Source: WRIS01 sp964345475
GTDB lineage: Bacteria > Actinomycetota > Coriobacteriia > Coriobacteriales > Eggerthellaceae
Length of the DNA stretch: 64,000 nt
NCBI GenBank assembly: GCA_964345475.1
Contig: CAYFQW010000007.1
Span: 1-64,000, forward strand
Direction of reading: 5' to 3'
Under the pieces are notes generated by a model, which was given only the letters and a program-made list of their open reading frames with translations, ran no database searches and was not told where the DNA came from. Every line of letters starts with the position of its first letter. Position 1 is the first letter of the stretch. Shown in pieces: positions 1-9,311 of the stretch. A program made the position numbers and the translations under genes.

Positions 1-610
1 CATAAAAAATTACAAGTAGAACAAGTCCAGCCATCACAGCAAGAATACCTGGTAGAAAATCCTCGAGCTCAAAAGGCGCACTTGTGTCGCTGCCCGCATC
101 GATTACAACCACTTTATCGGCGTGAACATCACTCAATCCTTCATGGTCTGGACAAGCGAGGTTATAGGTACCCTGTACGCGCAAGGTGGTTCCTTTTTCA
201 CTATAGCTTCCAAAGTGGATAATTTTCTGGGCGTCTTTCTCTTTCATGTACACCATCACGCTTGCATTAGTTTCGGGATGTTTTGAAACTAAGGTGATCC
301 AGCAGTACGATTCCCCTTCGGCTCCTTCTCCCGAGCCGTCGGCACCGGTAAGCGCAACTCCTACAGAATTGCCATTCAGCTTTTGGGCACTGATTTTGTC
401 GCCCACAACTTCGCCCTCAACTTGCACGGTCTGCTTATTGTAATAGACATCAGCCGTGCTTAAATCCTGAATGCTCACATCGTATATGAAAGAGCTATCG
501 GGTAACTGCTGTGTATCGACAACATTCTCTTCATCTGCAAGGGCCTGGGGAACCAAGGCGCAGCCCAGCACAAAGATGACGAGGGCCAATGCGATCTTTG
601 CGCGCCTCAT
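1..610 (-). CDS. Hypothetical secreted/membrane-anchored protein (3' truncated by window edge)
   Basis: The reading frame is open from an ATG at 608-610 to the window edge, giving 203 codons with no stop seen. It starts MRRAKIALALVIFVLGC, a typical signal peptide with cleavage likely near PQALA-DE. A roughly 150-residue extracytoplasmic part follows, with a stretch (VEGEVVGDK) that could be the first strand of an OB-like fold. A hydrophobic segment near the window edge (FLPGILAVMAGLVLLV) looks like a membrane anchor. The start codon overlaps the trkH stop in an ATGA junction, so the two are very likely co-translated. I do not recognise the family; a role linked to potassium transport is only inferred from the overlap. 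Confidence 0.75.
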   Translation of the reverse strand, partial: MRRAKIALALVIFVLGCALVPQALADEENVVDTQQLPDSSFIYDVSIQDLSTADVYYNKQTVQVEGEVVGDKISAQKLNGNSVGVALTGADGSGEGAEGESYCWITLVSKHPETNASVMVYMKEKDAQKIIHFGSYSEKGTTLRVQGTYNLACPDHEGLSDVHADKVVVIDAGSDTSAPFELEDFLPGILAVMAGLVLLVIFY

Positions 611-2139
611 CGCAGATCTCCTTTTTTATGTGTACGCTTACGAGGCGCAAACGATACCGCAATTTTTACGACAAGGGCGAGGAAGGTGACAAACTCGAGA
701 CGCCCTGCCCACATTTGTACGATGTATACCAATTCAAGGCCCACTGGCATTCCTGAGCTTACTATTCCTAAAGAAAGGCCCGTATTGCTTGTCATGGCTA
801 TGGATTCAAATATTGCTTGAGAGGCCTCGTATCCGTGGGCAATTCCAGCAAGCGCCCCGATACCTGCCGTTAAAACAAAAAGGGTAAACACCGTCATAGC
901 CTCTTTCACCACTTCAGGCGTAACAAGGCGTCTGCCCACATGATTATAGTCCACGACTACACGTGCTGAATCGGGAGAAAGCGTCTCTTTGACAGTGACA
1001 ACTATCGATTTGGCGATGAGCCCTATACGGCTGAGCTTGATACCGCCCGAGGTCGAACCTGCACTGCCGCCAACAGCCATAACAGTCGCAAGTGTAAGGA
1101 AGGCGCCTGAAGGCAATACGGTCACGAGCTGATTTGTGCTTACATTTTGAAAGCCACTCGTTGAAAAAGAGGAAATTATCATGAACAGCCCGCGTCGAAG
1201 GAGCGTGGGCAGGTCGCTGAAGGCTGAACTTGATGAAATCGATGCCGTGAAAACAAAGACGATAATAGTAAGCCAGATAAGCGACGTGCGAACCTCGATG
1301 TCCTTAAAAAAGCCCTCTGTCCTTCCCTTCCATACTTCAGCATGGAGAACGAAGCTAATCGAACCGAGCACCATCAAAACCATGAGCACCAGTTCTATGC
1401 CGAAGGAATGATAGTACATAACAGAGTTGCTTGTCGGAGCGAAACCGCCCGTCATGAAACCAGAGACGGAGAGCCACAGGCCATGGAAAAATGAGCGAAG
1501 TGGGTCCATGCCCATCAAAAGGCACATCGCCATCATGATAAGGGTTGCCAAAGCGATTACCGTAATGGAGATCTTTGCAATCTTGCGCGTAGTCTGCACG
1601 ATATTTGGAAGCACATGTTCGCTTCGTCCTTCGGATGAATACAGGCTCGCACTTCCGTTATTACCGAATAGGCCGAATGAAAGGGCAACGACAATCAGCC
1701 CCAAACCGCCCGTATAGTTCATTACAAAGCGCCACATATTATCTGCGTTCGAGAGGTGGTCGAGATCTTGTATCAACGAGGCCCCTGTTGTCGTAAGGCC
1801 CGATACGCCATCGAACAGCGCATCGAGGTAGACGACGTAATTACCTGATGCATACAGTGGAATAGATGCAAGAAAAGCAAGCAGTATCCACGACAGACCG
1901 GTAACTGCAATCGCCTGCTGTCGATGCAAGCGCCCTGGCTCAACACAAGCGAAACGCAATGCGGAACCAGCAATCAACGCGATGCCGATGGTTAAGAGAT
2001 AACGAGCTGCTGGCTCCCATTCTTTGCAGACGAGCGCTGTGGCGAAAGGTATCATCAAAGCCAGGGAAGAAACGAGCACCAAGGTTCCGAGGTAGTGCGA
2101 TATTATGCGAATATCGGACAAGGAGAACTTCTGCCACAT
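607..2139 (-). CDS. trkH: TrkH/KtrB-type potassium uptake protein
   Basis: The 510-residue polytopic membrane protein belongs to the TrkH/KtrB superfamily, the K+-translocating subunit of Trk/Ktr systems. It has many hydrophobic segments and four degenerate pore-loop repeats with glycine-rich filter-like motifs, for example SGLTTTGAS near residue 135, SGFMTGGFAP, STSGFQNVS and TSNTGLSLG. The filter glycines appear to be present in each. Family knowledge says TrkH needs a cytosolic RCK (TrkA) partner; none is in this window. The gene is overlapped at its 3' end by the secreted protein gene at 1-610 and preceded 13 bp upstream by a 45-codon membrane ORF, so these three probably form one operon. 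Confidence 0.93.
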   Translation of the reverse strand: MWQKFSLSDIRIISHYLGTLVLVSSLALMIPFATALVCKEWEPAARYLLTIGIALIAGSALRFACVEPGRLHRQQAIAVTGLSWILLAFLASIPLYASGNYVVYLDALFDGVSGLTTTGASLIQDLDHLSNADNMWRFVMNYTGGLGLIVVALSFGLFGNNGSASLYSSEGRSEHVLPNIVQTTRKIAKISITVIALATLIMMAMCLLMGMDPLRSFFHGLWLSVSGFMTGGFAPTSNSVMYYHSFGIELVLMVLMVLGSISFVLHAEVWKGRTEGFFKDIEVRTSLIWLTIIVFVFTASISSSSAFSDLPTLLRRGLFMIISSFSTSGFQNVSTNQLVTVLPSGAFLTLATVMAVGGSAGSTSGGIKLSRIGLIAKSIVVTVKETLSPDSARVVVDYNHVGRRLVTPEVVKEAMTVFTLFVLTAGIGALAGIAHGYEASQAIFESIAMTSNTGLSLGIVSSGMPVGLELVYIVQMWAGRLEFVTFLALVVKIAVSFAPRKRTHKKGDLR

Positions 2140-2152
2140 ACTTATATCATCC

Positions 2153-2290
2153 CTATCCGAGCGCTAACCTTGTCACTATCATGACAAGATAGAGGATAAG
2201 AAAGAGGCAAAAACTGGACATTATAACAACACCCATGCCAAGCAAAGGTGTTTTGGGGTTACGGTTTATTTGGCGGCGTTCTTTTTTCAT
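2153..2290 (-). CDS. Small single-span membrane protein upstream of trkH (45 aa)
   Basis: A 45-codon ORF runs from ATG at 2288-2290 to TAG at 2153-2155 and ends 13 bp before the trkH start. The product has a basic head (MKKERRQINRNPK) followed by one hydrophobic span (about residues 16-40, VVIMSSFCLFLILYLVMIV) and a short tail. This is the classic layout of a small transporter-associated membrane peptide (N-in by the positive-inside rule). No clear ribosome-binding site is visible, so the start is tentative. Function is unknown; a regulatory or assembly role for TrkH is suggested only by position and topology. It could also be a translated leader with no stable product. Confidence 0.5.
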   Translation of the reverse strand: MKKERRQINRNPKTPLLGMGVVIMSSFCLFLILYLVMIVTRLALG

Positions 2291-2370
2291 GGGCTTATTC
2301 TAGTATAAACAAGCACATGAAAGCTATGCTAAAAGGAAGAGCCCATAATCTTTTAGCTGCTCACAAACTT

Positions 2371-2398
2371 AAAACAGCCACATTTCTGTGGCTGTTTT
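2371..2398 (-). terminator. Rho-independent terminator downstream of clpB (palindromic)
   Basis: A perfect 12-bp stem (AAAACAGCCACA / TGTGGCTGTTTT) has a 4-nt TTTC loop. The A/T ends of the stem would give a U-rich 3' arm on either strand. It lies about 100 bp past the clpB stop and upstream of the trkH cluster, so it probably ends the heat-shock operon. Confidence 0.75.
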
Positions 2399-2496
2399 AC
2401 TCGGTATTTCTAGCGAGATTGGCCGCGCTCGCATAATAAGCACAAGCCCTTTAGTCCATGGCTCTCTGACACATCGTCAGTTTCACCGAGCGAAGC

Positions 2497-5130
2497 TTAG
2501 CCTTCGCCCATCAACGCCTTAAGCGTGTCGATATCTTCTTTCGTCTCTACGCGGGCTACGTAGCTGCCCTGCGTATCCAAATCGATGATGACTCTGTCTC
2601 CCTTATGCACCTCACCCGCAACAATTTTTTCAGCGGCAGCATCTACAACCACATGCTGAATGAGTCGCTTGAGAGGACGCGCTCCGAATATGGGGTCGTA
2701 GCCATCGATGCTTAAACGCTCTATTGCCGCAGGGGTCACTTCAAGCGAAATTTGGTTTTCGTCCAAGCGTTTGCGAACATCCTCGAGCTGTAAATCGACA
2801 ATGGGTTCAATGCTTGTCATATTAAGCGTGTTGAACACGATGATATCGTCAATACGATTCAAGAACTCAGGCCTAAAGGTAGTTCTAAGAGCCCCGTCTA
2901 TCGATGCTTCGAGAGATTTCTCGTCATCAACCTCCGTAAACTCACGAATAAACTGGCTGCCCACATTACTCGTCATAATAATAATTGTATTCTTGAAGTT
3001 AACCACACGACCCTGGCCGTCAGTCAATCGTCCGTCGTCGAGGACCTGCAGGAGGACATTGAAGACATCGGGATGGGCCTTTTCTATCTCGTCGAGCAAG
3101 ATTACTGAATACGGCTTTCTGCGCACAGCCTCAGTGAGCTGGCCTCCTTCTTCGTAACCAACATATCCTGGAGGCGCTCCTATCAGGCGCTGCACGGAAA
3201 ATTTCTCCATGTATTCGCTCATATCGAGGCGAATCATAGCTTTTTCGGAATCGAACAAATATTCTGCCAAAGCCTTCGCTAGCTCCGTTTTTCCTACGCC
3301 AGTAGGGCCAAGAAAGAGGAAGGTCCCAATCGGCTGATTCGGGTCAGAGAGCCCTGCCTTGTTGCGCCTAATAGCTCCTGATACGACGGATACCGCCTTG
3401 TCCTGGCCGACGACACGCTCCTGCAGCTTCTCTTCGAGGTTTACCAACTTCGACAGCTCTCCCTGCATCATCTTCGAAACAGGGATACCTGTCCATACGG
3501 CTACCACGTCGGCAATCTCTTCATCCGTTACTTCCTCTTTGAGAAGCGCACCGGATTCCTGTCGCTCATTGAGTCTTTTTTCTGCTTCTTCAAGCTGCTT
3601 CTTCAACTCGGGGATTCGCGCATAACGCAATTCAGAGGCCTTGGAAAGATTGCCCTCTCTCGTAGCCCGTTCTTCTTCTTGCTGCTCAGAATCGAGTCGG
3701 GTTTTCAGTTCTTGTACATTGACGATAACGTCTTTTTCGTTTTGCCATTCAGCCTTCCGCTTATCGAGTTCTTCCCGTTCTTTTGCTATTTCTTGACGAA
3801 GGGCCTCAAGACGCTCCTTGCTTGGCTCGTCTTCCTCCTTCATAAGTGCTTGCTCCTCAATTTGCATCTGCGTCAACTTGCGCTCTGCCCCGTCAATCTC
3901 TGCAGGCATACTATCGATTTCAATACGCAAGCGACTTGCTGCCTCGTCCATAAGGTCAATAGCCTTATCTGGAAGAAAGCGGTCTGCAATATAGCGATTT
4001 GAAAGCTCAGCTGCAGCGACGATGGCCGCATCGGTGATACGAACACCATGATGGATCTCATATTTTTCTTTTAAGCCACGCAGGATGGCTATCGTATCTT
4101 CTACGCTCGGCTCTCCTACAAGCACCGGCTGGAAACGACGCTCGAGAGCTGCGTCCTTTTCAATATATTTACGATACTCGTCAAGCGTTGTTGCTCCTAT
4201 TGCATGGAGTTCGCCACGCGCAAGCGCAGGTTTGAGCATGTTTCCCGCGTCGATCGTACTATCACCCGTAGAGCCTGCCCCCACAATAGTGTGGAGCTCA
4301 TCGATAAAGAGCAGAATGCGGCCATCACTTTGTTTGACCTCGCGCAGCACTGCTTTAAGGCGGTCCTCGAACTCGCCGCGGTACTTCGCCCCTGCAAGCA
4401 TAGAGGCTATATCGAGCGTAATGATATCCCTATCTTTCAAAGAAGAGGGAACGTCACCCGTTACAATACGCTGAGCAAGGCCTTCAACAATGGCCGTCTT
4501 TCCTGTGCCAGGCTCACCGATAAGAACAGGATTGTTCTTCGTACGGCGAGAAAGCACTTGGATCGTACGGCGGATTTCCTCACTTCGTCCTATAACGGGG
4601 TCGAGCTTGCCCTCGAGCGCCTGCTTCGTGAGGTTTTGCCCGTATTGCTCCAAGGCCTCGAACTGCACCTTGTTGGTTGCGTCGGTGACACGTGTATCGC
4701 CTCTCAGCTCTTCATAAGCCTCTTCAATGGTTTTTCTTGTAACGCCAGCTCCATTTAGAATTTTTCCTGCAGCACCCTTATCCTCTGAAAGAGCTATAAG
4801 GATGTGTTCGCTCGTCGCATAGCTGTCATCGAAGGTTTCGGCAATTTTCACTGCGTTGTCGATAGTTTTCATGAATGCATGCCCTGGCTGAGCGCCAAAC
4901 TGCCCACTCGTTTTGGAGGCACCCTGTATTTGAGCGTCGACATTAGCAAGCAACTGTGCCGGATCGGCGCCAATTCTCTTTATGATTGCGGATAAGTTGT
5001 TTTCCTCTGACTCAAGCAATGCCTTCAACAGATGTATGGGCTCTACCGAAGAAGCTTCCTCTGCTGCCGCTATAAATACAGCCTGCTGGATAGTCTCTTG
5101 GGCAGTAAGTGCTAATTTATCAAATCTCAT
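2497..5130 (-). CDS. clpB: Chaperone disaggregase ClpB (AAA+)
   Basis: ClpB is a hexameric AAA+ disaggregase that works with DnaK to rescue aggregated proteins in the cytosol. The product is 877 residues, normal for the family. Order: Clp-N repeats (about 1-145), AAA-1 with Walker A GEPGTGKT and Walker B LLFIDELHT, a long coiled middle domain (about 400-530, rich in E/K/R), and AAA-2 with GPTGVGKT and VILLDEIEKAHPD, then the D2-small domain. The middle domain separates it from ClpA/ClpC. I place the start at 5130 (MRFDKLALTAQE) because GAGGAGAAGTAATT precedes it. A further 24 in-frame codons upstream lack this support and are not ClpB-like. It is the last gene of the cluster after hspR. Confidence 0.97.
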   Translation of the reverse strand: MRFDKLALTAQETIQQAVFIAAAEEASSVEPIHLLKALLESEENNLSAIIKRIGADPAQLLANVDAQIQGASKTSGQFGAQPGHAFMKTIDNAVKIAETFDDSYATSEHILIALSEDKGAAGKILNGAGVTRKTIEEAYEELRGDTRVTDATNKVQFEALEQYGQNLTKQALEGKLDPVIGRSEEIRRTIQVLSRRTKNNPVLIGEPGTGKTAIVEGLAQRIVTGDVPSSLKDRDIITLDIASMLAGAKYRGEFEDRLKAVLREVKQSDGRILLFIDELHTIVGAGSTGDSTIDAGNMLKPALARGELHAIGATTLDEYRKYIEKDAALERRFQPVLVGEPSVEDTIAILRGLKEKYEIHHGVRITDAAIVAAAELSNRYIADRFLPDKAIDLMDEAASRLRIEIDSMPAEIDGAERKLTQMQIEEQALMKEEDEPSKERLEALRQEIAKEREELDKRKAEWQNEKDVIVNVQELKTRLDSEQQEEERATREGNLSKASELRYARIPELKKQLEEAEKRLNERQESGALLKEEVTDEEIADVVAVWTGIPVSKMMQGELSKLVNLEEKLQERVVGQDKAVSVVSGAIRRNKAGLSDPNQPIGTFLFLGPTGVGKTELAKALAEYLFDSEKAMIRLDMSEYMEKFSVQRLIGAPPGYVGYEEGGQLTEAVRRKPYSVILLDEIEKAHPDVFNVLLQVLDDGRLTDGQGRVVNFKNTIIIMTSNVGSQFIREFTEVDDEKSLEASIDGALRTTFRPEFLNRIDDIIVFNTLNMTSIEPIVDLQLEDVRKRLDENQISLEVTPAAIERLSIDGYDPIFGARPLKRLIQHVVVDAAAEKIVAGEVHKGDRVIIDLDTQGSYVARVETKEDIDTLKALMGEG

Positions 5131-5245
5131 AATTACTTCTCCTCTCGACAATCCATGTTGTGAACTGTCTTGAAAACTGCTCGGCTGCATTAAACGCAGC
5201 ACGGTTGAAGCGGCAGTTTTAGCTGCGGGAAATACCCGCTGCTAT

Positions 5246-5632
5246 TTAGTCAAGCAGCCTCTTCAAAGACCCAGGACGTTCTGCACGTACCAAGGCCGTT
5301 ACACTTTCCCTCGTCTCCAATTCGTGTACTCGGTCGGCAAGACGACGAACGCGTTTATGCAATCCGTCAATCTCTTCATCACGCTCGTCGAGCCGACCTC
5401 GAAGATCTAAAATGCGAATGACACCCGCTAAATTAATACCCTCACCAGTTAGTTCGTTAATAAGCTCCAAGCGTTCAATATCGGCCTGGGAATACATGCG
5501 GGTGTTACCTGAGGTACGCTGTGGAGACACAAGGCCTTTTTGCTCGTAAGTTCTCAGGGTTTGAGGGTGAACACCTGCTAACTCCGCCGCAACACTAATC
5601 ATATATAAAGGTCTGTTTCTGTCGTTCATCAT
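5246..5632 (-). CDS. hspR: HspR, MerR-family heat-shock repressor
   Basis: The 128-residue MerR-type regulator is an HspR. The N-terminal winged HTH includes GVHPQTLRTYEQKGLVSP, followed by RMYSQADIERLELI, then a helical C-terminal part (about 80-120) for dimerisation. In actinobacteria HspR represses the dnaK operon and clpB by binding HAIR inverted repeats, using DnaK as co-repressor. A HAIR-like repeat overlaps the dnaK promoter here (9451-9471). The gene follows dnaJ by only 3 bp, so it is autoregulated within the dnaK-grpE-dnaJ-hspR-clpB unit. Two adjacent ATG codons (5630-5632, 5627-5629) could start translation. Confidence 0.95.
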   Translation of the reverse strand: MMNDRNRPLYMISVAAELAGVHPQTLRTYEQKGLVSPQRTSGNTRMYSQADIERLELINELTGEGINLAGVIRILDLRGRLDERDEEIDGLHKRVRRLADRVHELETRESVTALVRAERPGSLKRLLD

Positions 5633-5635
5633 AGC

Positions 5636-6577
5636 CTACCATTTCCTTAAGCTATCCTCGCTTGCCTCTTGGAAGACTTCTAAGGCTTCACGTTGTTTTT
5701 TATTTAAAGTTTTTGGAACTTCTACGAGTACCTTAATCTTAAGGTTTCCGTTTCTTCCTTTTTTCTTTACATCTGGCGCTCCCTTTCCTTTTACGGTAAG
5801 GATGCTCTCATTTTGGGTTCCTGCAGGAACCTTCACTTTAACCTTGCTACCATCAGGAGCCGGAACTACTATCGACGCGCCTAACGAAGCCTCTGCGATA
5901 GAAACGGGTAGTTGCACCTCCACGTCAGCCCCTTCACGCGTGTAATACGGGTGGGGTTCAATTCTGGTCGTGATTAATAAGTCACCATTTTCGCCACCAT
6001 CCTGGCCAAGGCCTCCCTTTTTCTTGAAGCGTACACGCCCGCCATCAACTGCCCCTGCAGGGACCTTGACTGTGAGGGTTTCTTTTTCCTCTCTACCAGG
6101 TATGCGTATGCTTACCCTTTTTTCAGTACCCCTGAAGGCTTCATCGAAGCTCACTTTCAAATCTACGGTGAGGTCTTGCCCGCGCTGTGGACGCAGGCGC
6201 GCAGAGCGCCCGCCAAAACCACCAAAATCGAAGTCAATATTCCCGAAAGCACCCTCTCCATTTCGGATACTCTCGAGTATTTCAGCCCAACTTCCAAAGC
6301 CTTCGGCACCTCCCCCGAAGGGATTGCCTCCAGCCCCGCCCCACCCCTGGGGTATTTGATTTTCGTTCGCGGTTCCGTATTGGTCGTACAGTTCTCTTTT
6401 TTTATCATCGGAAAGCACTTCATAGGCTTCGTTAAGCTCCTTGAACTTAACCTCATCGCCGCCCACATCGGGATGGTGTGTGCGAGCAAGTTTGCGGAAG
6501 GCTTTCTTTATGTCATCAGCGGAGGCGTTGCGCGGAACGCCCAGCGTTTTATAGTAATCGGGTGTTTTAGCTGCCAT
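5636..6577 (-). CDS. dnaJ: DnaJ-type co-chaperone lacking the zinc-finger domain (CbpA/DnaJ2-like)
   Basis: This Hsp40 stimulates DnaK ATPase and delivers substrates. The N-terminal J domain carries the HPD triad (RTHHPDVGG near residues 35-40), followed by a Gly/Phe-rich linker with repeated GG and GF motifs. Two C-terminal beta-sandwich substrate-binding domains follow (RGQDLTVDLKVSFDEAF onward). The CxxCxGxG zinc-finger repeats of class A DnaJ are absent, so it is class B-like even though it sits in the dnaK operon. I prefer ATG at 6575-6577 because AGAGGTGG lies 5 nt before it. A GTG 9 nt upstream falls inside that ribosome-binding site. Confidence 0.93.
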   Translation of the reverse strand: MAAKTPDYYKTLGVPRNASADDIKKAFRKLARTHHPDVGGDEVKFKELNEAYEVLSDDKKRELYDQYGTANENQIPQGWGGAGGNPFGGGAEGFGSWAEILESIRNGEGAFGNIDFDFGGFGGRSARLRPQRGQDLTVDLKVSFDEAFRGTEKRVSIRIPGREEKETLTVKVPAGAVDGGRVRFKKKGGLGQDGGENGDLLITTRIEPHPYYTREGADVEVQLPVSIAEASLGASIVVPAPDGSKVKVKVPAGTQNESILTVKGKGAPDVKKKGRNGNLKIKVLVEVPKTLNKKQREALEVFQEASEDSLRKW

Positions 6578-6755
6578 ACGCCCCACCTCTCTTTCTTATA
6601 TCACCTTAAAGCACAGAACCCTTTTCTGCACATGCCTTGCATATAGGTCTGAGCTCCGCGTAATGGTATATGTATCATGCGCGTATCTTTCGGCCAAGCG
6701 GGCTTATACCGCCCGCTTGTCTATTGTGTCTTACAGTTCGATCCTCGCGGCTTTC

Positions 6756-7406
6756 TTATTCGTCCGGCACTACGCGCTTGGGGCCACCCATTGAAACTGT
6801 CACCATCGCAGGCCGTAATACCTTCCTACCCATCTTATACCCCTTTTGAAACACCTCAGTCACCGTTTCTTCGGGAATTTTTTTATCATCCACCGTATTC
6901 ACCGCTTGACACTCAAGGGCATCGAAGGCCTCACCCTGGGGGTTGATGGTTTCAACGCCTTCTTTCTCAAGTGCATCTTCTAGCTTCGTTTTAACGGCTC
7001 TCACACCGTCGAGTAGGCTACCTTCACCATTTTTAACTGCGTAGTCAATCGTTCGTTCAAAGTCGTCAAGGATAGGAAGAATATTTTCTACCAGTTTTTG
7101 AGTAGCGGCAATGCGCTCTTCGCTGCGTTGCTCTGCCGTACGGCGCCGATAGGTGTCCCATTCGGCATGAAGCCTCATGTATTTTCCTTGCCACTCCGAT
7201 ACTTCCTCTTGAGCCTTCGCGAGCATTTCTTCGGCCGTATCGGCTACCACCTCAGCTGCCTCAACGATAATTTTTTCGGCATTACCTTCTTCCAGGTTGT
7301 CGGGAGATACCGGCGCGCTTACAGGATCCGTCCCTTCTTGCGCGCCGTTTTTCGACTCAGCTGATCCGGAGCTACGCAAGACATCGTCCTTATCAGGCTT
7401 AGTCAT
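6756..7406 (-). CDS. grpE: GrpE nucleotide exchange factor
   Basis: GrpE releases ADP from DnaK. The 216-residue product has an acidic disordered N-terminus (about 1-70), a long coiled coil (about 70-125, containing KYMRLHAEWDTYRRRT), and the C-terminal beta domain that contacts DnaK (QAVNTVDDKKIPEETVTEVFQKGY, split here only as a pointer to residues 165-190; GYKMGRKVLRPAMVTV follows). The last motif is the family's most conserved segment. It starts 3 bp after the dnaK stop with GGGAAG upstream, so it is translationally close to dnaK. A 178-bp gap with a GC-rich hairpin (6696-6718) separates it from dnaJ. Confidence 0.95.
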   Translation of the reverse strand: MTKPDKDDVLRSSGSAESKNGAQEGTDPVSAPVSPDNLEEGNAEKIIVEAAEVVADTAEEMLAKAQEEVSEWQGKYMRLHAEWDTYRRRTAEQRSEERIAATQKLVENILPILDDFERTIDYAVKNGEGSLLDGVRAVKTKLEDALEKEGVETINPQGEAFDALECQAVNTVDDKKIPEETVTEVFQKGYKMGRKVLRPAMVTVSMGGPKRVVPDE

Positions 7407-7409
7407 TGT

Positions 7410-9311
7410 TTACTTCCCTTCATCCTCATCTTCAACTACTTCATAATCTGCTTCAATAGTGTCATCGCTTGAGGAGCTGTCTCCTGCACCGGGAGCTCCT
7501 GCATCCTGGCCTTCGGTCGAATATACGACTTCTGCCAACTTATAACCTGCAGCCTGCATTCTCTCGGTTGCCTCTTTTACCGAATCAAGATCTTGTCCCT
7601 CAAGGGCACTGCGAGCTCCCGCTATTGCATCTTCTGCTTCGGTCTTCATGTCGGCAGGAACTTTGTCGCCCAGCTCTGAGAGTGTTTGCTCGGTAGCATT
7701 GATGAGGGCCTCCGCGTTGTTGCGAACCTCTACCTCTTCACGACGCTTGGCATCTTCTTCTGCGTGCTCCTCAGCATCCTTCACCATACGATCGACTTCG
7801 TCATCGTTCAAGGCTGTTGAACCCGAGATGGTTATCTGCTGCTGCTTACCCGTACCAAGGTCTTTAGCTGACACATTAACGATACCGTTAGCGTCGATAT
7901 CGAAGGTAACCTCAATTTGTGGAACACCTCTACGCGCTGCTGGTATACCTGCTAGCTGGAACTTACCAAGCGTTTTGTTTCCCGCTGCCATCTCACGCTC
8001 ACCCTGCAGAACATGAACCTCTACGGATGTCTGATTGTCGGCGGCTGTGGAATAGATTTCAGTCTTACGCGTAGGAATGGTCGTATTGCGCTCTATCATC
8101 TTGGTCATTACGCCACCCATAGTCTCAACACCTAAGGAAAGCGGAGTTACATCAAGCAACAGAATTCCTTCAACGTCACCGGAAAGCACGCCACCCTGAA
8201 CGGCTGCGCCCATCGCAACAACTTCGTCAGGATTTACTGACATATTCGGTTCTTTGCCTGTAATCTTTTTTACCAATTCTTGGACAGCTGGCATACGAGT
8301 AGAGCCACCTACGAGGATAACTTCGTCGATATCGCCAGATTTGAGGCCTGCGTCTCTCAAGGCCTGCTCGACAGGCTTACGGCAACGCTCAAGCAGATCC
8401 CTCGTGATGCTTTCGAACTCGACACGAGTCAGCGTATAGTCCAGATGCTTTGGACCATCGGAGCCTGCAGTTATAAAGGGCAGGTTGATATTGGTCTGGC
8501 TTGTTGCAGAAAGCTCAATCTTGGCCTTTTCAGCAGCTTCCTTCAGGCGCTGTAAAGCCATCTTGTCTTTGCGGAGGTCGATACCGTTGTCGGAATTGAA
8601 TTTGTCAGCCAACCAGTCGATCACACGTTGATCCCAGTCATCTCCTCCAAGATGATTGTCTCCGGAGGTGGCGCGTACTTCAAAAACACCATCGCCAAGC
8701 TCCAGGATAGAAACGTCGAAGGTTCCACCACCGAGATCGAATACGAGGATTTCTTGATCCTTGCTGGTCTTGTCGAGGCCATACGCAAGTGCTGCTGCGG
8801 TTGGCTCGTTAATAATACGGAGTACTTCAAGACCTGCAATTTTGCCTGCATCCTTTGTTGCTTGACGCTGAGCGTCGTTGAAATAAGCAGGTACCGTGAT
8901 AACCGCCTGAGTTACAGAGGATCCTATTTGCTTCTCTGCATCATTTTTCAGCTTTTGAAGCACCATTGCAGAAATTTCTTCAGCAGAATAATCTTTGCCA
9001 TCAATATCTACGACAGCGCGACCGTCTTTGCCTTTTTTGACGGTATACCCGATAGTTTTTTGCTCTTCTTTTGTTTCTTCAAACGAACGTCCAATAAAAC
9101 GTTTGACTGAAGCTACGGTATTTTCAGGATTGGTGACAGCTTGGTTTTTTGCAGCCTTACCTACGACACGCTCGCCATCCTTGCGAAAACCTTCTACTGA
9201 GGGAGTAGTACGATCGCCCTCAGCGTTTACAAGGATTTCAGGCTCGGAGCCCTCCATGACCGCCATCGCTGAATTTGTAGTGCCTAGATCAATTCCAATA
9301 ATCTTTGCCAT
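7410..9311 (-). CDS. dnaK: Molecular chaperone DnaK (Hsp70)
   Basis: This is a 633-residue Hsp70. The nucleotide-binding domain starts IIGIDLGTTNSAMAV and contains DLGGGTFDVSIL (phosphate 2) and VGGSTRMPAVQ (adenosine motif). The linker LLLDVTPLSLG leads to the substrate-binding domain and helical lid, with an acidic tail ending VEDEDEGK. I place the start at 9311 because AGAGAGGAAG lies just upstream. A longer frame to 9422 would run through the promoter leader and is not Hsp70-like. It is the first gene of the heat-shock cluster and is preceded by a strong promoter overlapped by an HspR-type operator. Confidence 0.98.
   Translation of the reverse strand: MAKIIGIDLGTTNSAMAVMEGSEPEILVNAEGDRTTPSVEGFRKDGERVVGKAAKNQAVTNPENTVASVKRFIGRSFEETKEEQKTIGYTVKKGKDGRAVVDIDGKDYSAEEISAMVLQKLKNDAEKQIGSSVTQAVITVPAYFNDAQRQATKDAGKIAGLEVLRIINEPTAAALAYGLDKTSKDQEILVFDLGGGTFDVSILELGDGVFEVRATSGDNHLGGDDWDQRVIDWLADKFNSDNGIDLRKDKMALQRLKEAAEKAKIELSATSQTNINLPFITAGSDGPKHLDYTLTRVEFESITRDLLERCRKPVEQALRDAGLKSGDIDEVILVGGSTRMPAVQELVKKITGKEPNMSVNPDEVVAMGAAVQGGVLSGDVEGILLLDVTPLSLGVETMGGVMTKMIERNTTIPTRKTEIYSTAADNQTSVEVHVLQGEREMAAGNKTLGKFQLAGIPAARRGVPQIEVTFDIDANGIVNVSAKDLGTGKQQQITISGSTALNDDEVDRMVKDAEEHAEEDAKRREEVEVRNNAEALINATEQTLSELGDKVPADMKTEAEDAIAGARSALEGQDLDSVKEATERMQAAGYKLAEVVYSTEGQDAGAPGAGDSSSSDDTIEADYEVVEDEDEGK

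Noticed and set aside
2708..4758. Several long plus-strand frames opposite clpB
   Set aside because: They are antisense shadows of a conserved gene with strong codon bias and have no domain or start signals.
6696..6718. GC-rich hairpin AAGCGGGC/GCCCGCTT between grpE and dnaJ
   Set aside because: Not followed by a U-tract in either direction and inside a probable operon; too weak to call a terminator, possibly a processing or stability element.
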